A stretch of 64,000 nt of DNA from Azospirillum oryzae (GTDB taxonomy: Bacteria > Pseudomonadota > Alphaproteobacteria > Azospirillales > Azospirillaceae). Position 1 is the stretch's first letter; each line of letters opens with the position of its first letter. The position numbers and the translations under genes were made by a program. This document shows positions 54,795 through 63,308 of the stretch, piece after piece. Below the pieces are notes generated by a model. The model searched no databases. It worked only from the letters and a program-made list of their open reading frames with translations, and had not been told where the DNA came from. The stretch covers positions 2,588,501 to 2,652,500 of the forward strand of contig NZ_FXAK01000007.1 in the NCBI RefSeq assembly GCF_900177515.1. The letters are read 5' to 3'.

Positions 54795-55457
54795 ATGGAC
54801 GGAATGATCTCGGGGCTGGTTCTGGGGCTGTCCGTCGCGGCACCGGTCGGTCCGATGGGCATGTTGTGCATCGAGCGGACATTGGCGGGAGGATTTCGCC
54901 CAGGCTTCGCCGCCGGTCTGGGGGCCGCAACCGTGCACGCGCTCTATGCGGCACTGGTCACCGCCGGGCTTGTCCATATTGCCCCCGCGGCCGGCATCTG
55001 GAACCTCTATGGCCGGATCGCCGCCGCCGCTTTCCTGTTATGGATCGGCTGGCGCATGTTGTCGCGCAGCCTGGAACGGACGGCGCTTTCGGCGACCGGC
55101 CCGGACCTGTCCCTGCCTGTGCCCGTGGCCAGCCCGAAACGGGCCGTGGAGGGCACCATCGGCAACTACGCTGCGGCGGTTGCCCTGTCCCTGACCAACC
55201 CGGTGACCCTGTCCTTCTTCATGATGCTGGTACCGGCAATCCCCGCAGAGGCGCAGCCGCAAGCCGGTTGGGCGGAGGTTCTGTCGCTGCCGGCCGGCGT
55301 GTTCGCGGGATCGTCGCTTTGGTGGCTGGTGCTGAGCGGAGCGGTCGGACTGGCGCGCGCCCGCGTCACGGCGCGGGCCATCGGACGGATCAACCGGACC
55401 TGCGGATTGGCCATCGTCGCGCTGGCCCTGTTCATCGCCGTCAGGCCGGGCGCGTGA
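54795..55457 (+). CDS. LysE-family exporter
   Basis: 220 residues, six predicted membrane helices. LysE/RhtB mark at the N-terminus: GLVLGLSVAAPVGPMGMLCI, with the conserved PVGP. Further helices at about 40-65, 70-90, 118-145, 155-180 and 195-215. Exports an amino acid or related small molecule; substrate unknown. Ends before a strong hairpin shared with the convergent tRNA-Val. Confidence 0.88.
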   Translation: MDGMISGLVLGLSVAAPVGPMGMLCIERTLAGGFRPGFAAGLGAATVHALYAALVTAGLVHIAPAAGIWNLYGRIAAAAFLLWIGWRMLSRSLERTALSATGPDLSLPVPVASPKRAVEGTIGNYAAAVALSLTNPVTLSFFMMLVPAIPAEAQPQAGWAEVLSLPAGVFAGSSLWWLVLSGAVGLARARVTARAIGRINRTCGLAIVALALFIAVRPGA

Positions 55458-55499
55458 CGAAGCCCCGACGGCCCCCAAAATTGCAGAACGCCAAAATGG

Positions 55500-55534
55500 A
55501 GAAGGCCGCGAACCCGTTCCGGTTCGCGGCCTTC
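55500..55534. terminator. Perfect 14-bp bidirectional hairpin
   Basis: GAAGGCCGCGAACC and GGTTCGCGGCCTTC pair exactly around CGTTCC between the lysE-type gene and tRNA-Val, which converge. Confidence 0.75.
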
Positions 55535-55538
55535 AGAA

Positions 55539-55613
55539 TGGTGGGCGGTACTGGGATTGAACCAGTGACCCCTACGATGTCAACGTAGTGCTCTCCCGCT
55601 GAGCTAACCGCCC
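55539..55613 (-). tRNA. tRNA-Val (anticodon GAC)
   Basis: 75 nt with encoded CCA. Acceptor GGGCGGT/ACCGCCC, D arm TTAGCTCAGCGGGAGAGCA, anticodon stem CTACG/CGTAG around TTGACAT, T arm ACTGGTTCAATCCCAGT. Confidence 0.97.
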
Positions 55614-55667
55614 ACTGTAGCGGCCGGTGGAGGAGCGCTTGGCGTCGTTCCGTCCGGCGTGGGCGGG

Positions 55668-55696
55668 TGTATACCGACCTCCTTGCCGACACGCAA
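55668..55696 (-). promoter_or_regulatory. Candidate tRNA-Val promoter
   Basis: On the minus strand TTGCGT (55696-55691) and TATACA (55673-55668) are 17 bp apart, 55 bp before the tRNA. Confidence 0.65.
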
Positions 55697-55807
55697 GACC
55701 TTTCATGACCACTCCCGCTTTTTTTATCCGCCGGCGGTAGAGCGGCAGCCGGTCCCGTGACAGAGGTCCCGTGACACGGCGGCCAGCGTCCATTACATCA
55801 TTCGACC

Positions 55808-56764
55808 ATGGACGCCTCCTTCGACGCGCAGCGCGATGCCGGCGCCGGTCCCGATCCGGCCGCCGTCGCTTCGCCGCCAAACGCCCCGGCCTTCGAAATC
55901 CTGGCCCCGCAGAGCCAGAGGCTGCCGCTCGTGCTGGCGTCGCCGCACAGCGGGAACGCCTATTCCGCCGCCTTCCTCGCCTCGTCCCGCCTGGATGCCC
56001 GCGCGCTGCGCAAGTCGGAGGACTGCTTCGTCGACGAGATCTTCGCCTTCGCCCCCGGCTTCGGCGTGCCGCTGATCCGCGCCCTGTTCCCGCGCGCCTA
56101 TCTGGATGTCAACCGCGAGGCCTACGAACTGGACCCGGAGATGTTCGCCGATCCGCTGCCGGCCTACGTCAACACCCGGTCGCCCCGGGTGGCGGCGGGG
56201 CTGGGCACCATCGCCCGCGTGGTCGCCAACGGCGAGGACATCTATCGGGGCAAGCTGCGCTTCGCCGAGGCGCTGGACCGGGTCGGCCGCTGCTACACCC
56301 CCTATCACAACGCGCTGCGCCAGCTGGTGGACGCAACCCGCGACGCCTTCGGCCACGCACTGCTGATCGACTGCCATTCGATGCCGTCCGCCAGCGCCAC
56401 CACCGATGGACGGCGGGGCAACGGACGAGGCGGCGGGCGCGGCGGCAGCCATCCCGACATCGTGCTGGGCGACTGTTTCGGCAACGCCTGCGCCCCGGCG
56501 GTGATCGATGCGGCGGAGGAATACCTGTGCGGGCTGGGCTATGCCGTCAGCCGCAACAATCCCTATGCCGGCGGCTACACCACCCGCCATTACGGCCGGC
56601 CGCGCCAGGGCATCCACACGCTTCAGATCGAAATCGCCCGCGACCTCTACATGGACGAGGCGGCGCTGACGCGCCTGCCTTACCTGGACGTTCTCGCCCG
56701 CCACATGACCGAGCTGGTCGACACGCTGGGCCTGCTGCCGCCGCACGGGCTGGGTCCGCGCTGA
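55808..56764 (+). CDS. N-formylglutamate amidohydrolase-family protein
   Basis: 318 residues. The family pattern is clear: LPLVLASPHSGNAYSAAFLA with the metal-binding His, RALFPRAYLDVNREAYELDP, HALLIDCHSMPSAS with a second His, and HTLQIEIARDLYMDEAAL. Releases formate from N-formylglutamate in the last step of one histidine-degradation route, or acts on related N-acyl amino acids. No hut genes nearby, so the pathway link is uncertain. A Gly/Arg-rich insert (about 200-215) is unusual. Confidence 0.88.
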   Translation: MDASFDAQRDAGAGPDPAAVASPPNAPAFEILAPQSQRLPLVLASPHSGNAYSAAFLASSRLDARALRKSEDCFVDEIFAFAPGFGVPLIRALFPRAYLDVNREAYELDPEMFADPLPAYVNTRSPRVAAGLGTIARVVANGEDIYRGKLRFAEALDRVGRCYTPYHNALRQLVDATRDAFGHALLIDCHSMPSASATTDGRRGNGRGGGRGGSHPDIVLGDCFGNACAPAVIDAAEEYLCGLGYAVSRNNPYAGGYTTRHYGRPRQGIHTLQIEIARDLYMDEAALTRLPYLDVLARHMTELVDTLGLLPPHGLGPR

Positions 56765-56911
56765 TCGGCGGATGAGACGCCCGTAAGGGACCATTGCCCC
56801 GTCTCTGCCACAGTTTCGCCCTATCACGTCAGGGCCAAGCTTCGGCTTGGCACCGCCGCGCCCTTTTCCGGGCCGGCGCGCCGTCGCGTCGGAAGCGGGT
56901 GCTTTTCGCAC

Positions 56912-57011
56912 AAAAAAAGGCCGCGGGCGGACCCGCGGCCTCAGTCTAGGGAGGAAACGCCCAAGAAGTGCGTTACGCCAACGTCCACGCCGAGGCGCGA
57001 CCGTTGCCGCA
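56912..57011 (-). ncRNA. Candidate anti-SD small RNA, copy 2
   Basis: Minus strand, about 100 nt. The 17-mer CGTTTCCTCCCTAGACT (56959-56943) is identical to that at 11484-11500 and is followed by a perfect terminator GGCCGCGGG/CCCGCGGCC (56919-56940) and seven Ts. A promoter-like TTGAAG/CATATT pair sits upstream at 57018-57047, which puts the 5' end near 57011. It lies in the 581-bp gap between the amidohydrolase gene and otsA, where no protein gene is evident. Confidence 0.7.
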
Positions 57012-57017
57012 CTGCAC

Positions 57018-57047
57018 AATATGAACGCGACCCGGCCCGGCTTCAAG
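57018..57047 (-). promoter_or_regulatory. Candidate promoter of small RNA copy 2
   Basis: On the minus strand CTTGAA (57047-57042) and CATATT (57023-57018), 18 bp apart, close to the alphaproteobacterial CTTGAC/CTATAT form. Confidence 0.5.
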
Positions 57048-57125
57048 CCCAAAAAAGAATTTCTTATTCATTACATCACGTTAACCGGAGTTGGAGGTAT
57101 CGCGAACCGGATAGCGCCTAGGGAT

Positions 57126-57148
57126 GTTATGTTGCGATGCAACATAAC
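57126..57148. promoter_or_regulatory. Perfect palindrome upstream of otsA, probable operator
   Basis: GTTATGTTGC and GCAACATAAC are exact inverted arms around GAT, 198 bp before the otsA start and 78 bp upstream of the small RNA promoter. The AT-rich arms in a GC-rich spacer suggest a dimeric regulator site. Regulator unknown. Confidence 0.5.
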
Positions 57149-57345
57149 CCTTCGTGGAGTGGTCTGCCCCAAAGGACAGGGAGCGCCGGACCTTCGGACC
57201 AGCGTCTTGAGCTTGACGGCCGGCGCTCGGAACCAAGCCCGCCCATGGTCGTTTCGTAGTAGTCCCGCATAGGGTGTCCGCAAGGACAGCCGGACCTCGC
57301 GGGCTGCGGAACGCCCTGCCGGCGGCCAATAAGGAGAAGAACATC

Positions 57346-58755
57346 GTGAGCAGGCTCGTCGTCGTATCGAACCGGGTGGCCCTGATGGAAGAGGGCAAGC
57401 AGGCGGCCGGCGGTCTCGCCGTCGCCATCCTCGCGGCCTTGAAGAAGACCGGCGGCATCTGGTTCGGGTGGAGCGGAAAGGTCGTCGATGGCGAGTCTCA
57501 GGCGGAACCGACACGGACGGAAGCCGGCAAGCTGACCTATGCCACCCTGGATCTGGGCCGCCGCGACCACGAGGAATATTACAACGGCTTCGCCAACCAG
57601 ACCTTATGGCCGCTGTTCCATTACCGGCTGGGCCTGATCTCGGTGAACCGGCGCACGCGCGAAGGATATGAACGGGTCAACGCCTATTTCGCCGACAAGC
57701 TGGAGCCGTTGCTGCGCACCGACGACATGATCTGGGTCCACGACTATCACCTGATCCCCTTCGGCGACGAGTTGCGCCGCCGCGGCTGCTCGCAGCGCAT
57801 GGGCTTCTTCCTGCACACGCCCTTCCCGCCGCCGGAATTGCTGACCGCCCTGCCCAACCACCGCGACCTGATCCGCGAGTTGTGCGCCTACGATCTGGTC
57901 GGCTTCCACACCGCCACCGACCTGCGCGGCTTCTGCGACTATATCCGCACCGAGACCGACGGCACGGTGGAACAGCGCGGCGCCTACGGCACGGCGATGA
58001 TCCGCGCCTTCGGCCGCACCCTGCTGGCGAAGGTCTTTCCCATCAGCATCGACACCGAGGCGCTGGAGAGCCTGGCCCGAACCGCCGGCCGCTCGCGGCA
58101 GGCCGAACGTCTGCGCGAGAGCCTGGTCGGCCGCCGCCTGATCATCGGCGTCGACCGGCTCGACTATTCCAAGGGCCTGCCGCAGCGCTTCGCCGCCTTC
58201 GAACAGCTTCTGGAAAGCTATCCGGAGCATTGCAACCGCGTCTCCTTCCTGCAGGTCGCCCCGCCCTCGCGCGAGGATGTGCCGGAATACATCGCCATCC
58301 GCCGCGAGCTGTCGGAGATGGCCGGCCGCATCAACGGCCGATTCGCCGAGTTCGACTGGCAGCCGATCCGCTACCTGAACCGCAGCTTCGGCCAGCGCGT
58401 GCTGGCGGGTTTCTACCGGCTGGCCAATGTCGGGCTGGTGACGCCGCTGCGCGACGGCATGAACCTCGTCGCCAAGGAATATGTCGCCTGCCAGGACGCC
58501 GACAATCCGGGCGTGCTGGTGCTGTCCCAGTTCGCCGGCGCCGCCCACGAGATGGGCGAGGCGCTGATCGTCAACCCCTTTGACATCGAAGGCGTCGGCG
58601 ACGCGCTGCAGCGGGCGCTGACCATGCCGCTGGGCGAGCGCAAGGAACGCCACGCCGCCCTGATGCAGACCCTGCGCCGGCACGACATCAGCTGGTGGCG
58701 TGAAAGCTATGTGGACGCGCTGACCCGGGCACCGTATGACTTTCCGGTCACCTGA
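57346..58755 (+). CDS. otsA: Trehalose-6-phosphate synthase
   Basis: 469 residues from the GTG at 57346 with AAGGAG before it. GT20 glycosyltransferase that joins UDP-glucose and glucose-6-phosphate. Marks: SRLVVVSNRVALMEEGKQAA with GGLAVAI, WVHDYHLIPFGDELRRRG, FFLHTPFPPPELL, GVDRLDYSKGLPQRFAAFEQ and TPLRDGMNLVAKEYVACQ. No otsB phosphatase follows; the next gene is glucokinase. Confidence 0.95.
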   Translation: MSRLVVVSNRVALMEEGKQAAGGLAVAILAALKKTGGIWFGWSGKVVDGESQAEPTRTEAGKLTYATLDLGRRDHEEYYNGFANQTLWPLFHYRLGLISVNRRTREGYERVNAYFADKLEPLLRTDDMIWVHDYHLIPFGDELRRRGCSQRMGFFLHTPFPPPELLTALPNHRDLIRELCAYDLVGFHTATDLRGFCDYIRTETDGTVEQRGAYGTAMIRAFGRTLLAKVFPISIDTEALESLARTAGRSRQAERLRESLVGRRLIIGVDRLDYSKGLPQRFAAFEQLLESYPEHCNRVSFLQVAPPSREDVPEYIAIRRELSEMAGRINGRFAEFDWQPIRYLNRSFGQRVLAGFYRLANVGLVTPLRDGMNLVAKEYVACQDADNPGVLVLSQFAGAAHEMGEALIVNPFDIEGVGDALQRALTMPLGERKERHAALMQTLRRHDISWWRESYVDALTRAPYDFPVT

Positions 58756-58775
58756 GCATCAGTTCGATCCATAAT

Positions 58776-58823
58776 CGAGCATCCGCTCGGCCCATCAAAC
58801 GAGCATCCGCTCGGCCCACCAAC
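58776..58823. repeat. 24-bp tandem repeat between otsA and glk
   Basis: Two adjacent copies of CGAGCATCCGCTCGGCCCA plus five bases, differing at two positions. Each holds a CGAGC/GCTCG hairpin, so the spacer can form two tandem stems. Confidence 0.65.
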
Positions 58824-58840
58824 AACGCAGACCCGGATCC

Positions 58841-59842
58841 ATGGCCGCCGATCTCTCCTCCACCCCGGCTCCCATCCTTGCCCCCATTCTGGTTGCCGAC
58901 ATCGGCGGCACCAATGCCCGCTTCGGCCTGATCGACGGCAGGATCGTGCGCGACACCCGCGTGCTGCGCTGCGCCGACTACGCCTCGATCGAGGATGCGG
59001 CGAACGCCTATCTGTCGGCGGTCGGGCTGGCGACGGTCGGCACCCCCGGCCGGCCGCGGCGCGGCGCTTTCGCAGTGGCCGGGCCGGTCACCGGCGACCA
59101 CATCGCCATGACCAATCTGGTCTGGCAGTTCTCCGTTAACCGGGTGCGCGACGCCCTGGGGCTGGAGGGGCTGGTCGTCATCAACGATTTCACCGCCGTC
59201 GCCCTGTCTGTGCCGCGTCTGGCGGAGGAGGACCGGCGCCAGATCGGCGACGGCGCGCCGCAGGCGGGGGCCGTCGTCGGGGTGCTGGGGCCGGGCAGCG
59301 GGCTGGGCGTGTCCGGTCTGGTACCGGGCGCCAACGCCCGCTGGACCGCGCTGTCGGGCGAGGGCGGCCATGTCAGCATGGCGCCGATCAGCGACCGCGA
59401 GAGCGCCGTGCTGGGCCAGCTGCGCAAGAGCTTCGACCATGTCTCGGCCGAGCGGGTGCTGTCCGGGCCGGGCCTCGTCAACCTCTATGGCGCGCTGTCG
59501 ATCCTGGACGGGCGGGAACCGGCCGCTCTTACGCCCGCGCAGGTGGCCGACAACGCGCTCAACGGCAGCGAGCCGCATTGCGTGGAGGCGGTGGAGATGT
59601 TCTGCGCCATGCTGGGCACCGTGGCCGGCAACCTCGCCCTGACGCTGGGCGCGCGCGGCGGCGTCTATATCGCCGGCGGCATCGTGCCGAAGCTGGGCAC
59701 GCTGTTCACCCATTCGCGCTTCCGCAAGCGCTTTACGGAAAAGGGCCGGATGCGCGACTTCCTGGCCCCGATCCCCACCTATGTCATCACCCACGACCTG
59801 CCCGCCTTCCTGGGCCTCGCCGAGGCCGCCGGGGCGGAGTAG
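58841..59842 (+). CDS. glk: Glucokinase
   Basis: 333 residues. Phosphorylates glucose with ATP. ROK-unrelated bacterial Glk type: LVADIGGTNARFGLIDGRIV (phosphate 1), AVAGPVTGDHIAMTNLVWQF, VINDFTAVALSVPRL with the catalytic Asp, GPGSGLGVSGLVPG (adenosine) and SGEGGHVSMAPIS. It directly follows otsA, so glucose-6-phosphate supply and trehalose synthesis may be linked; the 85-bp spacer has a tandem repeat. Confidence 0.94.
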   Translation: MAADLSSTPAPILAPILVADIGGTNARFGLIDGRIVRDTRVLRCADYASIEDAANAYLSAVGLATVGTPGRPRRGAFAVAGPVTGDHIAMTNLVWQFSVNRVRDALGLEGLVVINDFTAVALSVPRLAEEDRRQIGDGAPQAGAVVGVLGPGSGLGVSGLVPGANARWTALSGEGGHVSMAPISDRESAVLGQLRKSFDHVSAERVLSGPGLVNLYGALSILDGREPAALTPAQVADNALNGSEPHCVEAVEMFCAMLGTVAGNLALTLGARGGVYIAGGIVPKLGTLFTHSRFRKRFTEKGRMRDFLAPIPTYVITHDLPAFLGLAEAAGAE

Positions 59843-59976
59843 CGTTGATCGGCCGGGGGTGCGGCGGATCGCACCCCCCATCGGTGGTGTCCCCTATCGC
59901 CCCACTTGCCGCTTGAACCGGTGGGGCGGACCCCACATGGTTGTTCCCATCCCTTTCGGATTCGCAACGGAACACC

Positions 59977-60390
59977 ATGCCCGCCGACCTTCGTGTCCGC
60001 TTCCTGCACCCGTCGGGCGCCATCGGCCCCGGCAAGATCGCCCTGCTGGAGACCATCGACCGCACCGGCTCGATCTCCGCCGCCGCGCGCTCGCTGGACA
60101 TGACCTTCCGCCGCGCCTGGTTCCTGGTGGAGACGATGAACACCGCCTTCCGCGAGCCGGTGATCCGCACCAGCGTCGGCGGGCGTGAAGGCGGCGGCGC
60201 CGGCCTGACCCCGCTGGGCCAGGAGGTGGTCGCCCGCTACCGCCAGACCCAGGAAGAGGCGCGCAAGGCCGCCGAGCCGCACCTGCGCTGGCTGGACGAG
60301 GTGCTGAAGGAGGAAACTCCCACAGAGAAGCCCAGGGGAGAGAAGGCCGGGGGAACAAAGCCCGGAGAGGAGTCCGCCGGAACGGGCTAA
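59977..60390 (+). CDS. ModE-like winged-helix regulator
   Basis: 137 residues from the ATG at 59977. Single N-terminal LysR-type/ModE winged helix: GPGKIALLETIDRTGSISAA, ARSLDMTFRRAWFLVETMNT and GLTPLGQEVVARYRQTQEEA. The molybdate-binding TOBE domains of full ModE are absent; the tail is Lys/Glu/Gly-rich. Small proteins of this type are common near molybdenum genes, but none is seen here. Regulatory target unknown. Confidence 0.88.
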   Translation: MPADLRVRFLHPSGAIGPGKIALLETIDRTGSISAAARSLDMTFRRAWFLVETMNTAFREPVIRTSVGGREGGGAGLTPLGQEVVARYRQTQEEARKAAEPHLRWLDEVLKEETPTEKPRGEKAGGTKPGEESAGTG

Positions 60391-60510
60391 CGCCTCCGGA
60401 GGGCTTCACCCTGTCCGGGGGCGGTCAAATTGGGCACTGGCGCACCGGGACCGTCGCGCCTAAAAGATGCGTCGTGCACCGCAACGGCAGCGACGAAGGA
60501 CGGCCCATTC

Positions 60511-61089
60511 ATGCTGAAGCGTCTTTACGACTGGACGATGGCCAAGGCCGCGTCGAAGGATTCGACAGCCTGGCTGGCCGGGGTCTCCTTCGCCGAAAGC
60601 TCCTTCTTCCCGCTGCCGCCGGACCTGCTGCTGGTGCCGATGGTCATCGCCAACCGCAAGGCCGCGTGGAAGCTGGCGACGATCTGCACGCTGGCCTCCG
60701 TCGTCGGCGGCATCGCCGGCTACATGATCGGCTATTTCCTGTACGAGACGATCGGCCGCTGGGTGATCGAGTTCTATCACCTGACCGACAAGTTCGAGCA
60801 GCTGCGCCACACCTTCGTCGAGTACGGGGCGGAAATCCTCATCATCAAGGGCATGACGCCCATCCCCTACAAGCTGCTGACCATCACGGCCGGCGTCGCG
60901 CATCTGCCGCTGTGGGTGTTCATCGGCGCGTCGATCATCTCGCGGTCGATCCGCTTCTATCTGGTGGCGGCGCTGCTGTATTTCTTCGGTCCGCCGATCC
61001 GCGCCTTCATCGAAAAGCGGCTGACCCTGGTCACCAGCGTGTTCGCGGTGGCGCTGATCGGCGGCTTCCTGGTGGTGAAGCTGCTGTAA
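60511..61089 (+). CDS. YqaA/DedA-family membrane protein
   Basis: 192 residues. Starts MLKRLYDWTMAKAASKDSTA followed by LAGVSFAESSFFPLPPDLLL, the SNARE-associated/VTT domain mark, then helices at about 48-75, 105-125 and 130-190 with KGMTPIPYKLLTITAGVAHL and SRSIRFYLVAALLYFFGP. Members help lipid or small-molecule movement across the inner membrane; exact role here unknown. The methyltransferase gene follows after 33 bp. Confidence 0.9.
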   Translation: MLKRLYDWTMAKAASKDSTAWLAGVSFAESSFFPLPPDLLLVPMVIANRKAAWKLATICTLASVVGGIAGYMIGYFLYETIGRWVIEFYHLTDKFEQLRHTFVEYGAEILIIKGMTPIPYKLLTITAGVAHLPLWVFIGASIISRSIRFYLVAALLYFFGPPIRAFIEKRLTLVTSVFAVALIGGFLVVKLL

Positions 61090-61122
61090 GCCGCCACCCC
61101 ATTCCAGACAGACAGGACCTCC

Positions 61123-61959
61123 ATGCCTCCGCGCGGACGCCCGCCCCAACCCAGCCGCGCCCGTTCCCGGATCGCCGCCCCCGTCCCTCCGTCAGCCCCG
61201 GAGCCCACCGAATCGCGCAAGCTGTTCCGCGTCGCCGGGCTGGCCGCCGTCTCCGCCCTCTTCGCCCATGAGCCGGAGCGGGTGGAACGCCTGTTCTTCG
61301 ACGAGCGGCTGAAGCCGGCGGTGGGCGCCTACTGCAAGGCGATGGCGGCGGCCCGCAAGCCCTACCGCATGGTGGAGGCGGACGAACTGGCGAAGGTCGC
61401 CGGCACCGTGCTGCATGGCGGGGTGGTGGCGCTGATGGCGCCGCGGACGCTGCCGCTGTTCGACACGGAGGCCGCCCGCCGGGCGTCCGAGCCGCTGCTG
61501 ATCCTCGACGGCGTCGGCAACCCGCACAATCTCGGCGCCATCCTGCGCACTGCCGCCTTCTTCGGCCTGCCCCGCGTCCTGGTGTCGGACCATCCCGGCC
61601 AGGCCCTGCCGTCGGAAGCCGCCTATCGCGTGGCAGAGGGCGGGTTCGAGTGGGTGACTCTGGAGCGCGCCCCCGCCCTGCCGGCCGCGCTGAAGCGTCT
61701 GCGCGCCAGCCACCGGGTGTTCGGAACGGCGCTGGACCAGACCCGGCCGACGGTCGATGCCGGCGCGCTGACCGGCTGGCGCGGCAAGCAGGGAGCCAAG
61801 CCCCCCGCAGTTGTGCTCGGCAACGAGGAGGACGGCATCCCGCCGGCCACGCTGGCGGCCTGCGAGGCGGTGCTGACCATTCCCGGCAGCGGGCGCGTCC
61901 AGTCGCTGAACGTCGCCGCCACCGCAGCCATCCTCATCCACGCGCTGACGGCAGGCTGA
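61123..61959 (+). CDS. SpoU/TrmH-family RNA 2'-O-methyltransferase
   Basis: 278 residues. N-terminal substrate-binding part (about 25-105) after a Pro/Arg-rich head; SPOUT domain with motif 1 LILDGVGNPHNLGAILRTAA, motif 2 VVLGNEEDGIPPATLAACEA and motif 3 IPGSGRVQSLNVAATAAILI, the knot that binds S-adenosylmethionine. Methylates a ribose in tRNA or rRNA; the exact site is not predictable. On the same strand as the YqaA gene. Confidence 0.93.
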   Translation: MPPRGRPPQPSRARSRIAAPVPPSAPEPTESRKLFRVAGLAAVSALFAHEPERVERLFFDERLKPAVGAYCKAMAAARKPYRMVEADELAKVAGTVLHGGVVALMAPRTLPLFDTEAARRASEPLLILDGVGNPHNLGAILRTAAFFGLPRVLVSDHPGQALPSEAAYRVAEGGFEWVTLERAPALPAALKRLRASHRVFGTALDQTRPTVDAGALTGWRGKQGAKPPAVVLGNEEDGIPPATLAACEAVLTIPGSGRVQSLNVAATAAILIHALTAG

Positions 61960-61980
61960 GGCGGGGCCGGATCGTCGCCG

Positions 61981-62436
61981 TCAGAAGGTGGCGAACAGAT
62001 TGAGCGACAGCCCCAGCTCCGCTTGCAGCCGACGCCGGATGAAGGGCCACAGCGCCTGCACCCCTTTGTAGAGCAGATAGGCGCCGAGCAGGAAAAGCCC
62101 CATCCCGATCAGGATGCCGGTACCGGCGGACACGGTGACGCCGAGCATCGTCGCGACCGCCACGCCCGCCGCCCCGGCCTGGGTCAGCACCGACAGCCCT
62201 TCGGACACCATCACCAGACCGCCCAGCACCTTCAGACACTCCACCAGACCGGGGCCGGATTCCAGGTCGGCGCTCTCCAGGCTGCTGCCGATCCGCGGCA
62301 GCATGGTCAGGCGCCCGGCGATGAAGCTGCGCGCCTGCAGAATGGGAACGTAAAGCTGATCCGGGTCCAGGCGGAACGCCTTGGCAAAGGACGTGACCAC
62401 CGCCGATTCCGACACCGGCGCATCTGAAAAGCCCAT
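61981..62436 (-). CDS. Small inner-membrane protein of unknown function
   Basis: 151 residues. Cytoplasmic head (1-63) with AFRLDPDQLYVPILQARSFI; two membrane helices (about 64-88 and 92-120, Gly/Val-rich); and an Arg-rich segment FIRRRLQAELG before a hydrophobic end. No motif recognised. Convergent with the methyltransferase gene, 21 bp apart. Confidence 0.65.
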   Translation of the reverse strand: MGFSDAPVSESAVVTSFAKAFRLDPDQLYVPILQARSFIAGRLTMLPRIGSSLESADLESGPGLVECLKVLGGLVMVSEGLSVLTQAGAAGVAVATMLGVTVSAGTGILIGMGLFLLGAYLLYKGVQALWPFIRRRLQAELGLSLNLFATF

Positions 62437-62626
62437 ATTTCCCCCACCGATCGATCATTGGCCGCAATGCGGAGGGCGGAAGCCGTTTTTCGTCTTTTCC
62501 GACGCCTTGGACCCGGCATATCCGGTTACCCGTCGGCTTCCGCACCCCTCACCGTCCGCCATGATCGTCCGGCAACATTAAGAAGACAACCTGAGCGGAT
62601 CAGAAATTTTCCTGCATATCCATTTC

Positions 62627-63088
62627 TTAACCAAGCGCGACGATCATGACAACCGCCACTGCGGCTATGGAGACGAGCGGCAGCAGTTCCACGCCGTCAC
62701 GCTTCCAGGTCGGCGCACCGCTGTGATGACTACCGGCATGGCCGTCCGCAATGTCGTCTGCCCAGCCATGGCGCGACGGCACCGCACCCGGCGCCGACAC
62801 CGCCGGAGCCGCCGGATTCGCCATGTCGACCACGCCGTCGCCACGGTGATAGTCGCCGCGCTGGCGCGCCAGTGCCGGATTGGGCCGGCCCTGCATCAGG
62901 CGGGAATCATCCAATTCGACCTCGACTCCGGCAGCCTCCACCCGCTCGATCACCGCGGCGGTTTCCTCCGGGGTCATGCTGTCGACGGGCAGGATCTCGC
63001 CCAGCGCTTCGGCGCTCAGGCGGTTGCCGTTGCGGCGGCCACGGTCGATCAGCGATTGGATGAGGCGGTCGTCAGTGGTGCTGGCCAT
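62627..63088 (-). CDS. Membrane-anchored protein with sigma-70 region 1.1-like domain
   Basis: 153 residues. Residues about 7-62 resemble sigma-70 region 1.1: DRLIQSLIDRGRRNGNRLSA, EALGEILPVDSMTPEETAAV and IERVEAAGVEVELDD, the helical unit that blocks the DNA channel in RpoD. A Pro/Ala/His-rich linker follows (about 75-125), then a C-terminal membrane helix LLPLVSIAAVAVVMIVALG, giving a tail-anchored protein. No other sigma parts. Role unknown; could bind RNA polymerase or be a convergent helical fold. Confidence 0.7.
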   Translation of the reverse strand: MASTTDDRLIQSLIDRGRRNGNRLSAEALGEILPVDSMTPEETAAVIERVEAAGVEVELDDSRLMQGRPNPALARQRGDYHRGDGVVDMANPAAPAVSAPGAVPSRHGWADDIADGHAGSHHSGAPTWKRDGVELLPLVSIAAVAVVMIVALG

Positions 63089-63308
63089 GATGGCTCTCCT
63101 TCTTGACCTTTTTCAAAAGGTGGCCCTCGGAAATCGGGCAGGGCGGTCTACAGGTTCAAACGCACGGAACCGGGCGAAGGTTCACGGCACCCCCCATCCT
63201 CTTCCCCTGCGCCACCTTGCCGCGGCCCGGACTCCACCCGACATAAGTGGTCACTCCAACGGATCGTCATCGATCCGTCGGATCGCGTCACTGATGGGAG
63301 ACCCGACC

